Source of the DNA: Amoebophrya sp. A120
Lineage: Eukaryota; Sar; Dinophyceae; Syndiniales; Amoebophryaceae
DNA length: 64,000 bases
Assembly (NCBI GenBank): GCA_905178155.1
Contig: CAJINV010000012.1
Span: forward strand, 988,004 to 1,052,003
Reading direction: 5' to 3'
This document shows positions 41,901 to 52,727 of the stretch, piece by piece (positions within the stretch are counted from its first letter, which is position 1; the number at the start of each line of letters is the position of its first letter). The notes below the pieces were generated by a model, which saw nothing but the letters and a program-made list of their open reading frames with translations, made no database searches and had not been told where the DNA came from. Position numbers and translations under genes: made by a program.

Positions 41901-44437
41901 GACGATCTGCCGGTTCACTTTTTCCAGTTCCACCACGCTCTTCCGGTGCTGCTTCCCGTACAGGTCAAAGAACTCCAAATACAGGTGTGTTTCCGGAATT
42001 CCGGCCGCAAGACCGCCGATCGGCTCGAGAAGCATCAGTTCCTTGTCCATCGTAGTGGACAGGTCTTGCTTGGTTAGCAGCTTCAATACCTTTTTCTTCC
42101 TGTTGTGTGTAGAAGAAGCAGTGCCTTTTACTACTATTTCTGCTTCTAGCTCTTCCGCGAGATGATGCAAGCCGCCTCCTTCTTCTGCCCGGTCGTCATC
42201 CACTTCGAGAAAGATATCCTGTGCAAAAACGTCTCCACCACAGGTTTGTCATGCAAATGCGCAATGATAGGAACATTTGTATTGCGCAGTTCCATCAGAG
42301 GCATTTCCAGTCGTGTTTTGGAACTTGTGGTGCTGCAAACAGGATGAGAGAGAAAGTGTCTTTCTTATACGGCTTCCCTTGCCAACCAGCACTACACTCC
42401 AGAGGAAAACTCGTCATGCACAGCTCCCAAAACTTGCAGATTTGTCTTTGTGTTGCTAGATTCCCAACTTGACTCCTGGGTGCGGACGTTTTTGCAGAGG
42501 ATAAAGGATCCGCTTGATTTTCTCGTACCAGACCCCCACTTGAGAGTGAAAGTCGCTTTTCAAGTGGAAAAAGGTTTGAGGATTATCTTTTTCAATACCA
42601 GTGGTCGACGAGGACGACACATCTACACCTTCTAGCTTCAGCAACTCCTCCTGCTTCGCGACGAGCGTCTGCCCGACGAAGAGCGCCGCGTTGGACAGGT
42701 AGTCGGAAACTTTGTGGCAAAAAAATCGCGCCAAGAGCCACAAGTTCCTGCGAGGGTTGCTGACGTGGTTTGATGAGGAAAACGGAAAATGATGTTGTTG
42801 TTGGGCATCTTCAACATCTGTTTTTGCTTGTTCTAGCCGCGCCTTGGAGCTGCCTCCAGCACCATCTTCTGCTCCTATAGAAGCGGACGAGGACGGTACC
42901 ACGAAGGTACTAGAGTTGTTACTCGTTCTCGTTCCGTCGCCTGATGTGGTGCTATCCGACATAAAAACGTCAATCGGAATGGCGTATGGATTGCAAATAT
43001 GTCTGGGTCTGGAATATTGTAATGCTAAAAGTGAATGATAGACGCACTGCAATACGCAGCTATGCATGGCAAATTTTTTTGGCTGCCATGTCTATCTTAC
43101 GTATTACGCATGGCAAACTGCGTTTTTGCATGACAGGTAAGAGGGCCTTTTCGTGCCTATGCAACACAGATTCTCGAGTCATGTCAGACAAGCATGACAA
43201 ACTTGCATTCTTCCAGACCCAGTCACTTTTGCACTTGATATGGGGTTCACCCCGTTCAAGTTCTTCCGATCTGCTTCGGCCAAACAGCCCCGAAATATGG
43301 CGTTCTCAACTGTTACATGGATTTGTGATGCAAGAATGGCAAAAGTCAAAGCAGGGAGGTTGCACCTGTAGCATTACAAATTCCGCACAGATTTAGGTGC
43401 TGTTTAGCCTTTCCAAAAGTTGTCATGCGAAGTAGCTTCACCTTGTGGTTGTGAGCTGAGTGTTGATGTTCGTTTTGCATTACAAAACACGCAACAGCTG
43501 AGAATGTAACAGTTGAGAACGCCATACGAAACCGCATCTTGCTGTGGACTTCGGACAGCTGTAGTAGATGGAGACAGTAGGTCATCGCACGAGGACAAAA
43601 GTGTTATTTCACTGTAAGGATCTTCGCAAAATTTTGATTTTTGCATCACAAATTTGCTCTACATGAACGAAGAAAAAAAAAAAAAGCGACGGTCCTAAGG
43701 GAAAAGAAACTACACGCCTGAAATCATTCACTGTCTTGCATGTGATCTTGCAGGACAAACACTTCACTTCTGTGTCAGGTTCTCTGCATGACAAGTTTAA
43801 TACTACAGTGAAACAGCTTTTTCGTGCGATATAGGTCGCGGACTCCCCGGTGCAGGACAGTTGCTGCTTTTTTTCCCATATGAACTGCAAAAGTGTAGTT
43901 GTACTCGAATGCAATTTGTCATGCGGATTTACCTGTACGAAAAAGATTTGTAGTGTGCATGACTGCAATAATTAGTACTACAAGTACGTCGATACTTTTG
44001 CAATGCGTATCCCAGTCTTTGGATTGATAGCAGCACACCTCCGCGGAGGGATACCGGGAATCCCAGCACTCGGCGTTCCCCGTCTCCCCGTAGACCTCGT
44101 GACAGCAGTCTTCATGCCGCGCATCTACGCGGTCGAAGCACAGTTTCCTTCCCCGGTAAAAGATCACCGACTCCTGCTCTCGGGGCGGTAGGGAGGGGAA
44201 GACGGTCCCTGTCGCGGCGTTTTGGCACAACGTAGTTCTGTAAACAAGTACTAAACTGACGCCGACCACGCGGCACGACAAGCGCACGGCGACACTGCGT
44301 GACGTCGAGGAGCACTTGTTTTTGTTTATTCTTGCGGCCCGCCCGCTTAGGAGACGACCGATCGCGTGCACGGTGTCGTGCCTGGTGTTCCAGCGCTCCT
44401 TCCGCGACCACAAGCTCTTCGCCACCTCGTCCGCCAT
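38992..44437 (-). CDS. DUF268-domain protein with long membrane-anchored N-terminus
   Basis: DUF268 (Pfam PF03269) is a family of unknown function that resembles S-adenosylmethionine-dependent methyltransferases. ATG 44437. The N-terminus is basic with one membrane segment (VVGVSLVLVYRTTLC), followed by a Cys-rich part (HEDCCHEVYGETGNAECW), so a type II membrane protein of the secretory pathway is plausible. The middle is Ser/Thr-rich and helical, without a known domain. The C-terminal domain starts near 40.8 kb: VLGSEIPWIEVFLLRMNA, then RKVTTVDYREP, then SSLEHAGLGRYGDQLNPFAD, which are the family hallmarks. The stop is at 38992. It is cut by ten introners; one of these (41411-41627) can be spliced as GT-AG, and 40931-40791 is an ordinary intron. 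Junctions such as YGDTALHRDFFQKH and RHPKLRFLHFLD are in frame. Linking the N-terminal and DUF268 parts into one gene rests on frame continuity only. Confidence 0.75.
39112..39372. mobile_element. Introner, family D, in the DUF268 gene
   Basis: TIRs with GTTCTCAACCGTTACACTC and GAGTGTAACCACGTTTGAGA. Flanks GTCTAT/GTCCAT (39106-39111, 39373-39378). Removal reads NSGRDLMDLGRHFWARM. Confidence 0.8.
39765..40022. mobile_element. Introner, family A, in the DUF268 gene
   Basis: Duplication TCGGGT (39759-39764, 40023-40028). Removal reads KVVRRHPKLRFLHFLD, in frame within the DUF268 domain. Confidence 0.95.
40089..40245. mobile_element. Introner, family G, in the DUF268 gene
   Basis: TIRs GTAAATTTCCCGTACATGTA and TACGTGTACCGGAAATTTAC. 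Duplication CATGC (40084-40088, 40246-40250). Removal reads EVFLLRMNARKVTTVDY. Single copy here; 157 bp. Confidence 0.93.
40359..40605. mobile_element. Introner, family A, in the DUF268 gene
   Basis: Duplication CCGTGT (40353-40358, 40606-40611). TIR is complete on both sides (TATCAAATGCAAA... and mirror). Removal reads YGDTALHRDFFQKH. Confidence 0.95.
41411..41627. mobile_element. Family B introner spliceable as a GT-AG intron, in the DUF268 gene
   Basis: Carries GCAATGCAAAGGTATCGCAC and GTGCGATACTTTAATAC ends, but borders fit GAA|GTATGC and CAGAG|GAC, an ordinary GT-AG pair in phase. The TIRs are diverged and no clean duplication remains. Confidence 0.6.
42213..42506. mobile_element. Introner, family C, in the DUF268 gene
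   Basis: Left AAAAACGTCTCCACCACAGG, right TGGGTGCGGACGTTTTTGC. A short repeat (GAT on the + strand) restores frame: IKRIFLEVDDDRAEE. Confidence 0.85.
42983..43240. mobile_element. Introner, family A, in the DUF268 gene
   Basis: Left ATGTCTGGGTCTGG, right CCAGACCCAGTCACTTTTGC. Repeat TGG (42980-42982, 43241-43243). Removal reads NGVNPIPIDVFMSDS. Confidence 0.88.
43296..43526. mobile_element. Introner, family D, in the DUF268 gene
   Basis: TIRs TATGGCGTTCTCAACTGTTA and GTTGAGAACGCCATA. Duplication CGAAA (43291-43295, 43527-43531). Removal reads VHSKMRFRGCLAEADRK. The neighbouring introner is only about 52 bp away. Confidence 0.93.
43584..43831. mobile_element. Introner, family H, in the DUF268 gene
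   Basis: Ends ATCGCACGAGGACAAAAGTG then TTTCACTGTA, and TACAGTGAAACAGCTTTTTC then GTGCGATA. Duplication TAGGTC (43578-43583, 43832-43837). Removal reads CTGESATYCLHLLQLSE. Single copy here. Confidence 0.9.
43879..44009. mobile_element. Introner, family B, in the DUF268 gene
   Basis: Left TATGAACTGCAAAAGTGTAG, right GTCGATACTTTTGCAATGCG. Duplication TCCCA (43874-43878, 44010-44014). Removal reads CYQSKDWEKKQQLSCTG. Confidence 0.92.
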
Positions 44438-45089
44438 GCTCTACTGAAGAACTACCAGCAGTTCTATTTAGCAGGAGGGACGAAGTAGAACAAGCGGTTC
44501 CCGTGTAAAGCGAAAACGTCGCGGTGCAAAAAGAAAACGCTCTAAGTGACCCGGGACCAAGTTTTTCATGCGAGGAGGACATCTTCTGGTGCGCGACTCT
44601 TCGACTTGGAGAAAAAACAACAATGAGAACAAAGAATCATGCAGCGCAGAGAAAGAGATGTGGTAGGGGGTGCGTGGGGCGCAAGAACCAGTAGAATTTT
44701 CTATTTCTTCCTTTGTACTACACCAGATCACATTCACACTTGATCAAGAATCGATCATATGATCATTTTGTCTTTGCGAACAAGGTAGTTCATCAAAAAA
44801 ATAACAAATGACGCATTGTAGCAGATTTTCACCGTGCGCAAGTCAGGTACTTATGCAAAGAGATAGACGGCCGCAAGACCTCCACACGGGAGGAACACAC
44901 GGAGGGAGAAGGAAGCATAAGAAGGGACAAGAACGACCCTGCGCTGGAGCCACTTGTTTTTTTTTCTCGGACGCACATTACAAAGCAGGGGACCAACACG
45001 AATATGCTCAGCATTGATCATCCCAACAAATCTTCGATCTTCAGTGAAGACACCAGGACATTTGGATTTGCATCTTATCATCTTCATCG
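44438..45089. other. Intergenic, no gene seen
   Basis: Spacer between the DUF268 gene's ATG and the stop of the coiled-coil gene, with short frames only. It should hold the 5' leader of the DUF268 gene. Confidence 0.4.
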
Positions 45090-47937
45090 TCATCCCCCCA
45101 AAGACAACCCCGGTAAATGGCTCGCCAGCGCGTGATTCCTCGGCAGTTCTGGTTTTAAACTTCCCATTGCCGCCCGGGCCGCGTCCGATGTCAACAGATT
45201 TTTGCTGTTCCCGTTGGTTTTGCTCAACGCGGCGGAGAGTCTGTATCGCGGATCTTTCGCCAACCGTTCCTCGAAGTAGCCGTGGACGTCCGCGACTTGA
45301 TTCCGGCAAATCGTGGACTTCGGATCGAAGTATTTGAATTCTGCGATCCTGTTCCGGGTCAACCGTTCCGGATCGACAGGCGCCTCGACCTTCAGCTTGT
45401 CCAGCAGCCTCAGCCGGTTCTGCTCCGCTTTTTCTTTCTCCGCGAGAAGTTGCTGCTCCACTCTTTGTTTCTCGTCGAACTTCAGCCTCTCCTTCGTATC
45501 CCTCAACTTCTTCCGCTCCGCATTCATCTGGTCCTGTTTCAAGTAGGAAACGTAGTCATCCAGCTCCCTTCTCTGCGCAGCTTCTCTCTGCTCCTCGCGG
45601 AGCTGTCTTTTCCGGTCCTGGATTTCGAAAAGCTTTTCCTTTTGCTGCAACTTTTCGTGGAGCGATTTCTCCGACTGCTCCGCTAGCGCTTGCGTTTCGT
45701 CGGTCAAAAAATCAAGCTTCAGCATGCTGTCGTTGTTTTTGTAATCGGAGGACGGTCTCTTTCCATTTATTCCTGTCGTACAAGTAGAACTAAAGGTCGT
45801 CGCGTTTTTTTTCAGTTTCGCCGACACCTCTTGATTTTTTTTCGAGATGATCTGCTGTCGTTGTTTCATTATTCGCTGCTGTTTTTTCAGTGTAGAAAAG
45901 TCCGTTTCGAAGCGCTGCTCCTCTTTGGTTTCCAAACTTCTGAATTCCTTCTGACACTCCAGCAAAACTTGCTTCCGCTTCTTTCGGTAATTCTTGTAAG
46001 CGATACTTATTTGCTCTTTACTGAACTTTTTCTGCTCGAGTAGTCGCCGCAGTTGCAAGGCTGGATCGACGGTCGTCGTGATGTTGAGGGGCGGCTGGTG
46101 CTGGAGGGTCGCTTTATTTATCTTAGACTGCTGCGAACAAGACGACCACGCGGTCGCGTTAGCCCGCGGGCGGGAGGACACCGGTTTGGCGTGCGTCGGG
46201 GTAGTCGTGCTGGTGGTCATATTTTCGTTATTTCTATGTTGCGCGCTGACGGGGCGGCTGCGAGATGAAACAGCAGTGCTCGAGGTCGTGGTCGTGCCCG
46301 CTGTATTGCTACCGACAGGTAGCTTGGCATTTATTTTGCAGTTCTGGTTATTGGGTAAGTAGAACATCGCATGACGAGCATCCTCGTGGTTCTCTACTCC
46401 CACTGCGACTGCCTCGGGACGAGGTGTCGTTCTTACGAGCTGCTCCTGTAGCAAGTTGATCTCTAGTTCAACTTGGTTCAACTGGCTGCGTTTCTTCTCC
46501 ACCTCCGCTTCGTATTCCTTTTGCAACGCGTCCGTCTTCTGCAGGTATCTCCGCTGCAACTTGTAGAAATCTGGTGGTAAAAATGGTACCAGATCGGCTC
46601 GCTCGCGGTGCTGAAGATGTTGTTCTTGAAGATGCGCGGCCGGCCTGTGGTCGCCCGAAGATGTTGACGTAGCCATTTCCACGTCAGGGTCCCCAGCGGG
46701 AGTGGTGTGACTGGTCCTCGTGTCAACGGCATCACCTCCAACTCCTGCGCAACACGAAGAAAGAACTTGTTCTGCTTGCGATGACAGTGGTCCCTCTGCA
46801 GCAGCTTCGTTCTCGTTCTTGCTGTCATCAGCGTGATTTACTTTGTTCCCGCTCCTGCTGGCGCTGTCAAACTGATTCAGAAACTCCTCTTCGTCGAAGC
46901 TCAAATCTTCCAGCGAACCGCCCGCCTGGTTATTGTTGCTGTTCATCATTCCGTCCGCACAGCAAGTCCCGGCGGTCTCAAACCCGAATTGTTGGATCAC
47001 CCACTGCCTCACTTTTTTCACCAAATTTTCCCGATCCGCAGTGATAGTTTCACACTGGCTTTCGCACAACCGCATGCCCACCTCGTTCTTCGCTTGCAGC
47101 TCCCGGCAAAATTCGAGGAGGAGCGACAGGTGGGAGGAAGCTGCATTATGTTCTACTTGTTGATCCGTCATTGTGTTGTAATTCATGCTGTTCCGCTTTA
47201 GCAAAGTGATGTCGCTCCAGATAGTACTACTAGCTGCGGTCGTCGTGGAACTCGATGATATTGCTATTGGGCTCCTGCCATTTGTCGGCGTAGTGCTCGT
47301 GCTAGTGCTCATCTTCTCGTTCTCCAATTCCACCCCTGCTGCTGCTCCTGCATAGTAGTTGTTCTCAGGCCCAGCTCCACGTCCACCCTCGGTGGTCGGC
47401 ATAATCACCAGTCTATCTTGCAGTTCGAGTTCCTCGAGAGGAGGAGCTGCGGAGTTAGTACTCAGCAGAAGCTCCTGCTCCTGCAACGCAAACTCGTCCA
47501 GTTCTTGCGATAACTCGCGCTCTTGTTTCCTCCACTCCTGCCAGTTCCGAAGCCACTCTTCACGGTTCTGCTATGGCGTTCTCAGCGGTTGCATTCTCAA
47601 CTGTTGCGTGAATTTGTGATGCAAGAATGGCAAAAGTGAAAGGAGGAAGATTGCGCCTTTTGCATTACAGATTTCGGACGGATTGTGGTGCTATTTAGCG
47701 CGCCAAGAGGTTGTCATGCGAAGAAGGCTTGATCGTGTGAAGAGTGATAGTGTTTTTGCATGACAAACAATGTAACAGTTGAGAATGTCACGTTTGAGAG
47801 TCCCATATCTGCCGCACCGAGGTTTTCAGAATCTGCTCCTTTGCCTGTTTCGTAATCTTCAAGACCTTCTCCTCCGCGGCGGCGCTACGCTGCTTGCACG
47901 CCTCCAGAGAAAAACGGTTCTTCATGCGAGCGGACAT
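45090..47937 (-). CDS. Long coiled-coil protein, two exons
   Basis: ATG 47937 (MSARMKNRFSLEACKQRSAA). Exon 1 is 47937-47808; after a family D introner exon 2 runs 47571-45090, giving about 870 residues. The first part is heptad-like and charged (REEWLRNWQEWRKQEREL). The middle alternates Ser/Thr-rich disordered stretches with coiled coils (FYKLQRRYLQKTDALQKEYE). The last third is a long Lys/Glu/Gln/Arg coiled coil (RKKLRDTKERLKFDEKQRV), then VEAPVDPERLTRNRIAEFKY and a shorter tail (HGYFEERLAKDPRYRLSAAL). The DPERL motif after a long coil recalls flagellar CCDC148-type proteins, but this is from memory and tentative. Removal of the introner at TCTGC reads KTSVRQNREEWLRNW. It may be structural, perhaps cytoskeletal or flagellar. 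Confidence 0.8.
47572..47807. mobile_element. Introner, family D, in the coiled-coil gene
   Basis: TIRs TATGGCGTTCTCAGCGGTTG and GTTTGAGAGTCCCATA. Duplication TCTGC (47567-47571, 47808-47812). Removal is in frame. Confidence 0.93.
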
Positions 47938-48576
47938 GATTTATTAGTGTGAAGAAGCAGCTTTTCTTTCTTCTGTCACTGAAACTGTCAGTACCGAAAG
48001 AAGAATTTGCTTATGAAAGGAACAAGATGAGGAGTCGCTATTACGACACTGCAAGAAGTAGTGCCTGGCAGCTTCAAAAGCGCATTCTTACCCACTCACG
48101 AAAGCAACTCGAACGAGGAGACACGGACGAAAAAAGGTGCCGAAAAAATGGGGTCCGGGTCGCTCAATTTGAAACCACTACACGAGCAAAATTTGTTTTT
48201 GGCCCTCAGCAACAGCAGGAACTACTCTCAACAACTTTGTCGACTTCTTGTCGAGGACTTCAAAAAGAAAAAAGTAGGCTCCACTACCAAGAATATGGGT
48301 GCTGCATCAAGCGCTGTTTTGGACGAAAAAGTGCTGACCTCTTAGTCCAGCGGGCTCTTGCTGCTCCCCAGGATGATGAACAAAAGGGGCCACAGTGTTT
48401 TCCACCAGCTTGTAGAAGTCCCTTCCTGCGGTGAAAAAATCATTCAGAGTGATAGAGATAAGTAACAGTGAAAATCCTTTGCGTGGTTGTAAAGGGTGGT
48501 GCAGTGCAGGTGCATGTTCTTTACTTGACTGAGTTATAGATACGAAATAAAAATCCTCGTGCTAGTAGTATAAAAA
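47938..48576. other. Intergenic, weak plus-strand frame
   Basis: A plus-strand frame from 47949 to 48434 (161 codons) is open but has no recognisable content and sits where the leader of the minus-strand gene is expected. Probably not a gene. Confidence 0.35.
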
Positions 48577-51500
48577 TCATCTCGATAGCGGATTCAGCCT
48601 GGATTTCATGGCTTCCCAACCCCCTTTCATCAATGCTTTGTGAATCGCCTCGTCCCGCAAAGTGTCCCTCAATAACTGCCGGAAATTGTCGTTGATCTTT
48701 TCATCCTGCCAAATGTCCAGTGCAAAAGCATCGCACTCGTAGTAATTCTCGCAGTCATGCATCACAAATCTGGTTATCACGGTAAATCCGCATTACAAAT
48801 CGAATTTGTTGTAATGTTGCTGAGCCAATTTGTATTGCAAGCTGTACTAGTACGATACTTATTTTTGCAATGCATACCGTATTTCCTTAATCAGTTGCTT
48901 CACCTCTTCAAACGATCCTGCCAACGCTATCATATGTAAAAACGTCCCCACCCAGAGCTGTCTTCATGCAAATGTACAATGACAGGAACATTTGTAATGC
49001 GCTTCTCCATGAGAGGCACTTCCATTCGTGTTTTTGCATTTGTAATGCTTTAAACAGCATGAGAGAGTGGCTTTCTAATGCGGCTTTCCTTGCTAGCCAG
49101 AACTACACTGCAGATCGAAACTTCTCATGCAGAACTCCCGAAACTTCGGGATTTGTGTTGCAGACTTCCCATCTTGACCATGCTGTGGGGACGTTTTACC
49201 ATAGGATAAATGCTGCCGCCGCGAAATCCCCGTCGCCAAGTAAGTTTAAAACGTACGTGAAAAACTCGTCGAGCACAATACTGGACTGCTTGTTCTGTGG
49301 GTCTTGCGCAGCTAATGTTTGAGATATGCACTGCAAAAGTATCGCACTCGTACTAATCGCACTCATGCAATACAAATTTTTTTCTCAAACCAAATCCGCA
49401 TCACAAATTTCATTTCTCATGGAGCAAATTTGTCATGCGATTTATACTGTCTATACTAGAAGTACGACGCCTTTGCATTGCATATGAGAAGTTGTACCAC
49501 TACCATCCGGATTTCTTTCCCCCGCGATCGGTGTGACCGCCGGCGTGGTCGCCGATGCACGCAGGTTGAAACCCTGCCGCAAACCCTCCACGATCGCGAT
49601 TACCATCCCGCGGGACATCTTGCTGCGCATTATCAACTGTAAAAATGTCTGGGTCTGGAAACTTGTAATGCTGAAAGTGAAAAATGATAGACGCACTGCA
49701 ATACGCAGCGATGCATGACAAATTTTTTGGCTGCTATGTCTTACGTATTCCGCATGGCAAACTGCGTTTTTGCATGACAGGTAAGAGGTGGGCCTTTTCG
49801 TGCCTATGCAACACAGATTCTCGAGTCATGCCAGACAAGCATGACAAACTTGCATTCTTCCAGACCCAGACATTTTTACAATCCATACGCATCTCCGTAC
49901 TGTTAAATGCCTGCACGAAAACGGACGAAACCTCGCCCGCCAGTGTGAACTCCTTCGGGGGCTTTATCCCAAGGAAAAACGTCCCCAGCCGCCCTATAGC
50001 TGTCATGCAAATCTGAATCCTTAAAATGTGGCTTCTCATGCGAAGCGGCGGCCCCATAGAAGCAATTTTTAGTTCCGTTTTGGAATTTGTGATGCTCGAT
50101 TTAGCACGGCTATATGCTAGATCTGTGACGCTGCTGAACTGCTTTTGCACAGGATTACACTACGAGGCCAGCCTTCATGTCATGCGTAGCTACAACCAAA
50201 GCCGGTTGATTTGTCTCGCAGACTTTCCAGCTTCGCTTTGGGGTGGGGACATTTCTGATACACAGGATATCCTTATTGCGGTCATCATTTATCTTCCTGT
50301 CTTGCGCTTGCTGCGACGCGGAACCCGAGCCGACTGACGACGAAGATCTCAGCACTTTGTCCGCCCTTTTCGCGAACTCTTTACCTCTTTGTTCATCTTC
50401 TTCGCGTCGCGGTAGTGGAGCTGCTGTATCGTCTTTATCAGTGTCAAAGTCTTCGTAGAGAAGTTCGGTCGACGGCAAGGGGGAAAGCGCCCTCGTTCCT
50501 TGTTGCTCGTGCATGATTTTGCTCGTCGAAGCGCCGCTGCTATTCGTCTTGTACCCTGTTATCCTGTCCTTCACTGACGGACTGGCCGGGATGCTTTTGG
50601 ACCCCGGGCGCGACCACTCCTCTGCAACCTCGTCGTCATTCGCCGAGCTGTCCGAGGAGCGTGTGGGGTAGTTCTGCAGCTGGTTAGAAGTATTAGACTG
50701 GTCGGGCGGAAGATTTTCATTTTCACCGCCGGCCTGTTCATCCACCTCGTCCGCAAGTAGTGCCGCCCCAAGGCCAGACGAGGAGGAAGACGACGTGCGT
50801 AGCAAGCACTTTCCCTTCCACTCATCTGTTTCCATATACCGCAATTTCGCCTCCAGCACCACGCCGACGAAGTAATTCTTCACTCTCTTATGAACTGCAA
50901 AAGTATCGTACTCGTTGTATAATAAATGCAATACAAATTTCCTCAGCATGAGGAATAAAATTTGTAAAGCTGATCTACCTCAAGAAAAAGATTTGTAACG
51001 CATGATTGCAATACGAGTTTACGATACTTTTGCACAGGATATCTCTCTTCTATCAGCAAGTTCTCCTCCTTGCTGGGCTCTTGGATTTCGCTCCGGATCA
51101 TCCCAACTAATTCTTTGATAAACTCCTCCGTGCCAAACATGTTTGTGATTGTCGTCGCGAGTCTTCCCTCCGCCGCTTGGGGAAGAATCAAATTCCCCAC
51201 AGACCGCTGTCTTATCCTGAGTAAAAACGTCCCCACACCAGAGTTGTCATGCAGATTTGCCATGACAGGAACATTTGTGATGCGCAACCCCATAACAGGC
51301 ATTTTCAATTGTGTTCGGGAACTTGTAATGCTGTAAACAGGATCAGCAGATGGATTTGTGATGCGGCTTTCCTTGCTAACTTGCACTACCTTACGGACCG
51401 AAATTTGTCATGCGTGACTCCCAAAACTCCTAGGTTTGTGTTGCAAAGTCCCCATCTTGACTCTGGTGTGGGGACGTTTTTAATCAGGATATGTCTGTCC

Positions 51501-52727
51501 CCTGATTCTCTCACGTGGTCGTTGGCCTTTTGTATCGCCGTCGGAAAGGCTTTTATCATATCCTGCGCAAAAGCATCGTACTCGTAGTAATCGCAGTCAT
51601 GCATTACAAATTTCCATCCCAAGGTAAAACAGCATGACAAATTCCATTGTTCATGCTGAGCTAATTTGTATTGCAATAACTACTAGTAGTACCAGTACGA
51701 TACTTTTGCAGTTCATATATCAAAGCGGACTGCAGCATTGGATTCACTATCAAATGTAAAAGTGTCTGGGTCTGGAAACTTGTGAAGCTGGGTGGCGTCT
51801 CATGATGAGGCTACAGATGCTGGCTCAGCATGACAAGTTTCTGACCTCCTAGGTATTGCCTATTCTGCATGACAAACTGCGCTTCCGTATCACAGAAAAG
51901 CGGAGCTCTTGGGTAACGTGCGTGACAGATTTAAGAGTCATGCCAGACAAGCATGACAAACATGAATTCTTCCAGACCCAGACATTTTTACAGTTGATAT
52001 TCACCACCGGGTCGATCATTCTGGAGAAGACCGGGAGGGTAAACTTCGAGAGAAACGGAAATTTGTCAAAGAAAAGTAAGGTGGCGACCGTCAGGAGAAA
52101 AAGGGTTAATGTGAAGGTAAACTGCTGAAAAACCGCGCCGAGTTCTATCCAGGAAAAAACACCCACTCCCATCCAATTTGTCATGCAAAGCATGCATAAG
52201 TTGCAGTGTTTGTCATGCAAAAAATGGATGGGGATGGGGGTCTTTCCCTGGATAAGTTCCAGTGTAGTACTATCTGCGCCATAATCTCCTGCAGTAGACC
52301 TCGTCCCGGAGAGGAGTTCTGCTTGAGATGAAAACAACATCCCGTGGTTTTCACCAGGTGTGCCTGCAGAAGAGGCAAGACTCACGTCGGAGGCCATGAT
52401 TGTGGACCTGCTTGTATATCAAATGCAAAAGTGTCTGGGTCTGGTTAGAATGCAACTTGTGATGCTGCGTTTGGATTCCAAAAAAATCTGTACTGCATGA
52501 GCAGCAAAGGGAATGCGATTTGTGCTACGCGGGGAGTGCATTTGTCATGCGGAGTAGACATCAAGATGCCCTTAAAACGTCTGCGATGCTACGGCATGCA
52601 TCACAGACGTCATGGCTCACGCAAAACGTGCATCACAAGTCTCAGAATCTTCCAGACCCAGACACTTTTGCAATTCATATGTAGTCAGAAGCTGTGGTCT
52701 CTCTACTTCGGCATCGTGGTGTCCATC
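48577..52727 (-). CDS. Unrecognised membrane protein, cut by 11 introners
   Basis: No family is recognised. The open frame begins after a possible 3' splice site near 52728 and continues through an in-frame ATG at 52397 (MASDVSLASSAGTPGENHG), so the start is either this ATG or further upstream. One strong membrane region follows (FTFTLTLFLLTVATLLFFDK). The rest is soluble-looking: KAFPTAIQKANDHVRESGD, then TTITNMFGTEEFIKELVGMI, then a Ser/Glu-rich stretch of about 130 residues, then KPPKEFTLAGEVSSVFVQAF and a helical end with the stop at 48577 (MKSRLNPLSR). Twelve exons, some as short as about 30 bp, are joined at introner duplications, and every junction keeps frame. No ordinary intron occurs inside. 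The strict frame conservation supports a real, expressed protein. Confidence 0.7.
48715..48876. mobile_element. Introner, family B
   Basis: Flanks CCAAAT/CCGTAT (48709-48714, 48877-48882). Right end TACGATACTTATTTTTGCAA. Removal reads LIKEIRQDEKINDNF in the 11-introner gene. Confidence 0.85.
48928..49208. mobile_element. Introner, family C
   Basis: Left AAAAACGTCCCCACCCAG, right GTGGGGACGTTTTACCATAG. Flanks AACGC/AATGC. Removal reads GDFAAAALAGSFEEVKQ. Confidence 0.9.
49325..49484. mobile_element. Introner, family B
   Basis: Left TATGCACTGCAAAAGTATCG, right AAGTACGACGCCTTTGCATT. Duplication TGAGA (49320-49324, 49485-49489). Removal reads GSGTTSQTLAAQDPQ. Confidence 0.93.
49631..49887. mobile_element. 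Introner, family A
   Basis: Duplication CGCAT (49626-49630, 49888-49892). Nearly identical in its interior to the family A elements at 42983 and 40359. Removal reads FNSTEMRSKMSRGM. Confidence 0.94.
49966..50270. mobile_element. Introner, family C
   Basis: Left AAAAACGTCCCCAGCC, right GGGGTGGGGACATTTCTGAT. Flanks CTTTA/CCTTA. Removal reads NDDRNKPPKEFTLAG. Confidence 0.88.
50889..51041. mobile_element. Introner, family B
   Basis: Duplication TCTCT (50884-50888, 51042-51046). Removal reads LLIEERVKNYFVGVV. Confidence 0.93.
51213..51491. mobile_element. Introner, family C
   Basis: Duplication TGTCT (51208-51212, 51492-51496). Removal reads RESGDRQRSVGNLIL. Confidence 0.95.
51559..51717. mobile_element. 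Introner, family B
   Basis: Duplication TATCA (51554-51558, 51718-51722). Removal reads LQSALIKAFPTAIQ. The exon between this and the next introner is about 30 bp. Confidence 0.93.
51749..51999. mobile_element. Introner, family A
   Basis: Duplication TTCAC (51744-51748, 52000-52004). Removal reads IDPVVNPMLQSAL. Confidence 0.95.
52146..52254. mobile_element. Introner, family I, 109 bp
   Basis: Ends TATCCAGGAAAAAACACCCA and TGGGGGTCTTTCCCTGGATA, with CCCATCC and GGATGGGG inside them. Duplication AGTTC (52141-52145, 52255-52259). Removal reads TTLELGAVFQQFTF. Shortest introner in the window. Confidence 0.93.
52417..52679. mobile_element. Introner, family A
   Basis: Duplication TGTA (52413-52416, 52680-52683). 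It lies just upstream of ATG 52397; removal keeps an open frame upstream (QLLTTSRSTIMASD), so it is in coding sequence or in the leader. Confidence 0.85.
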
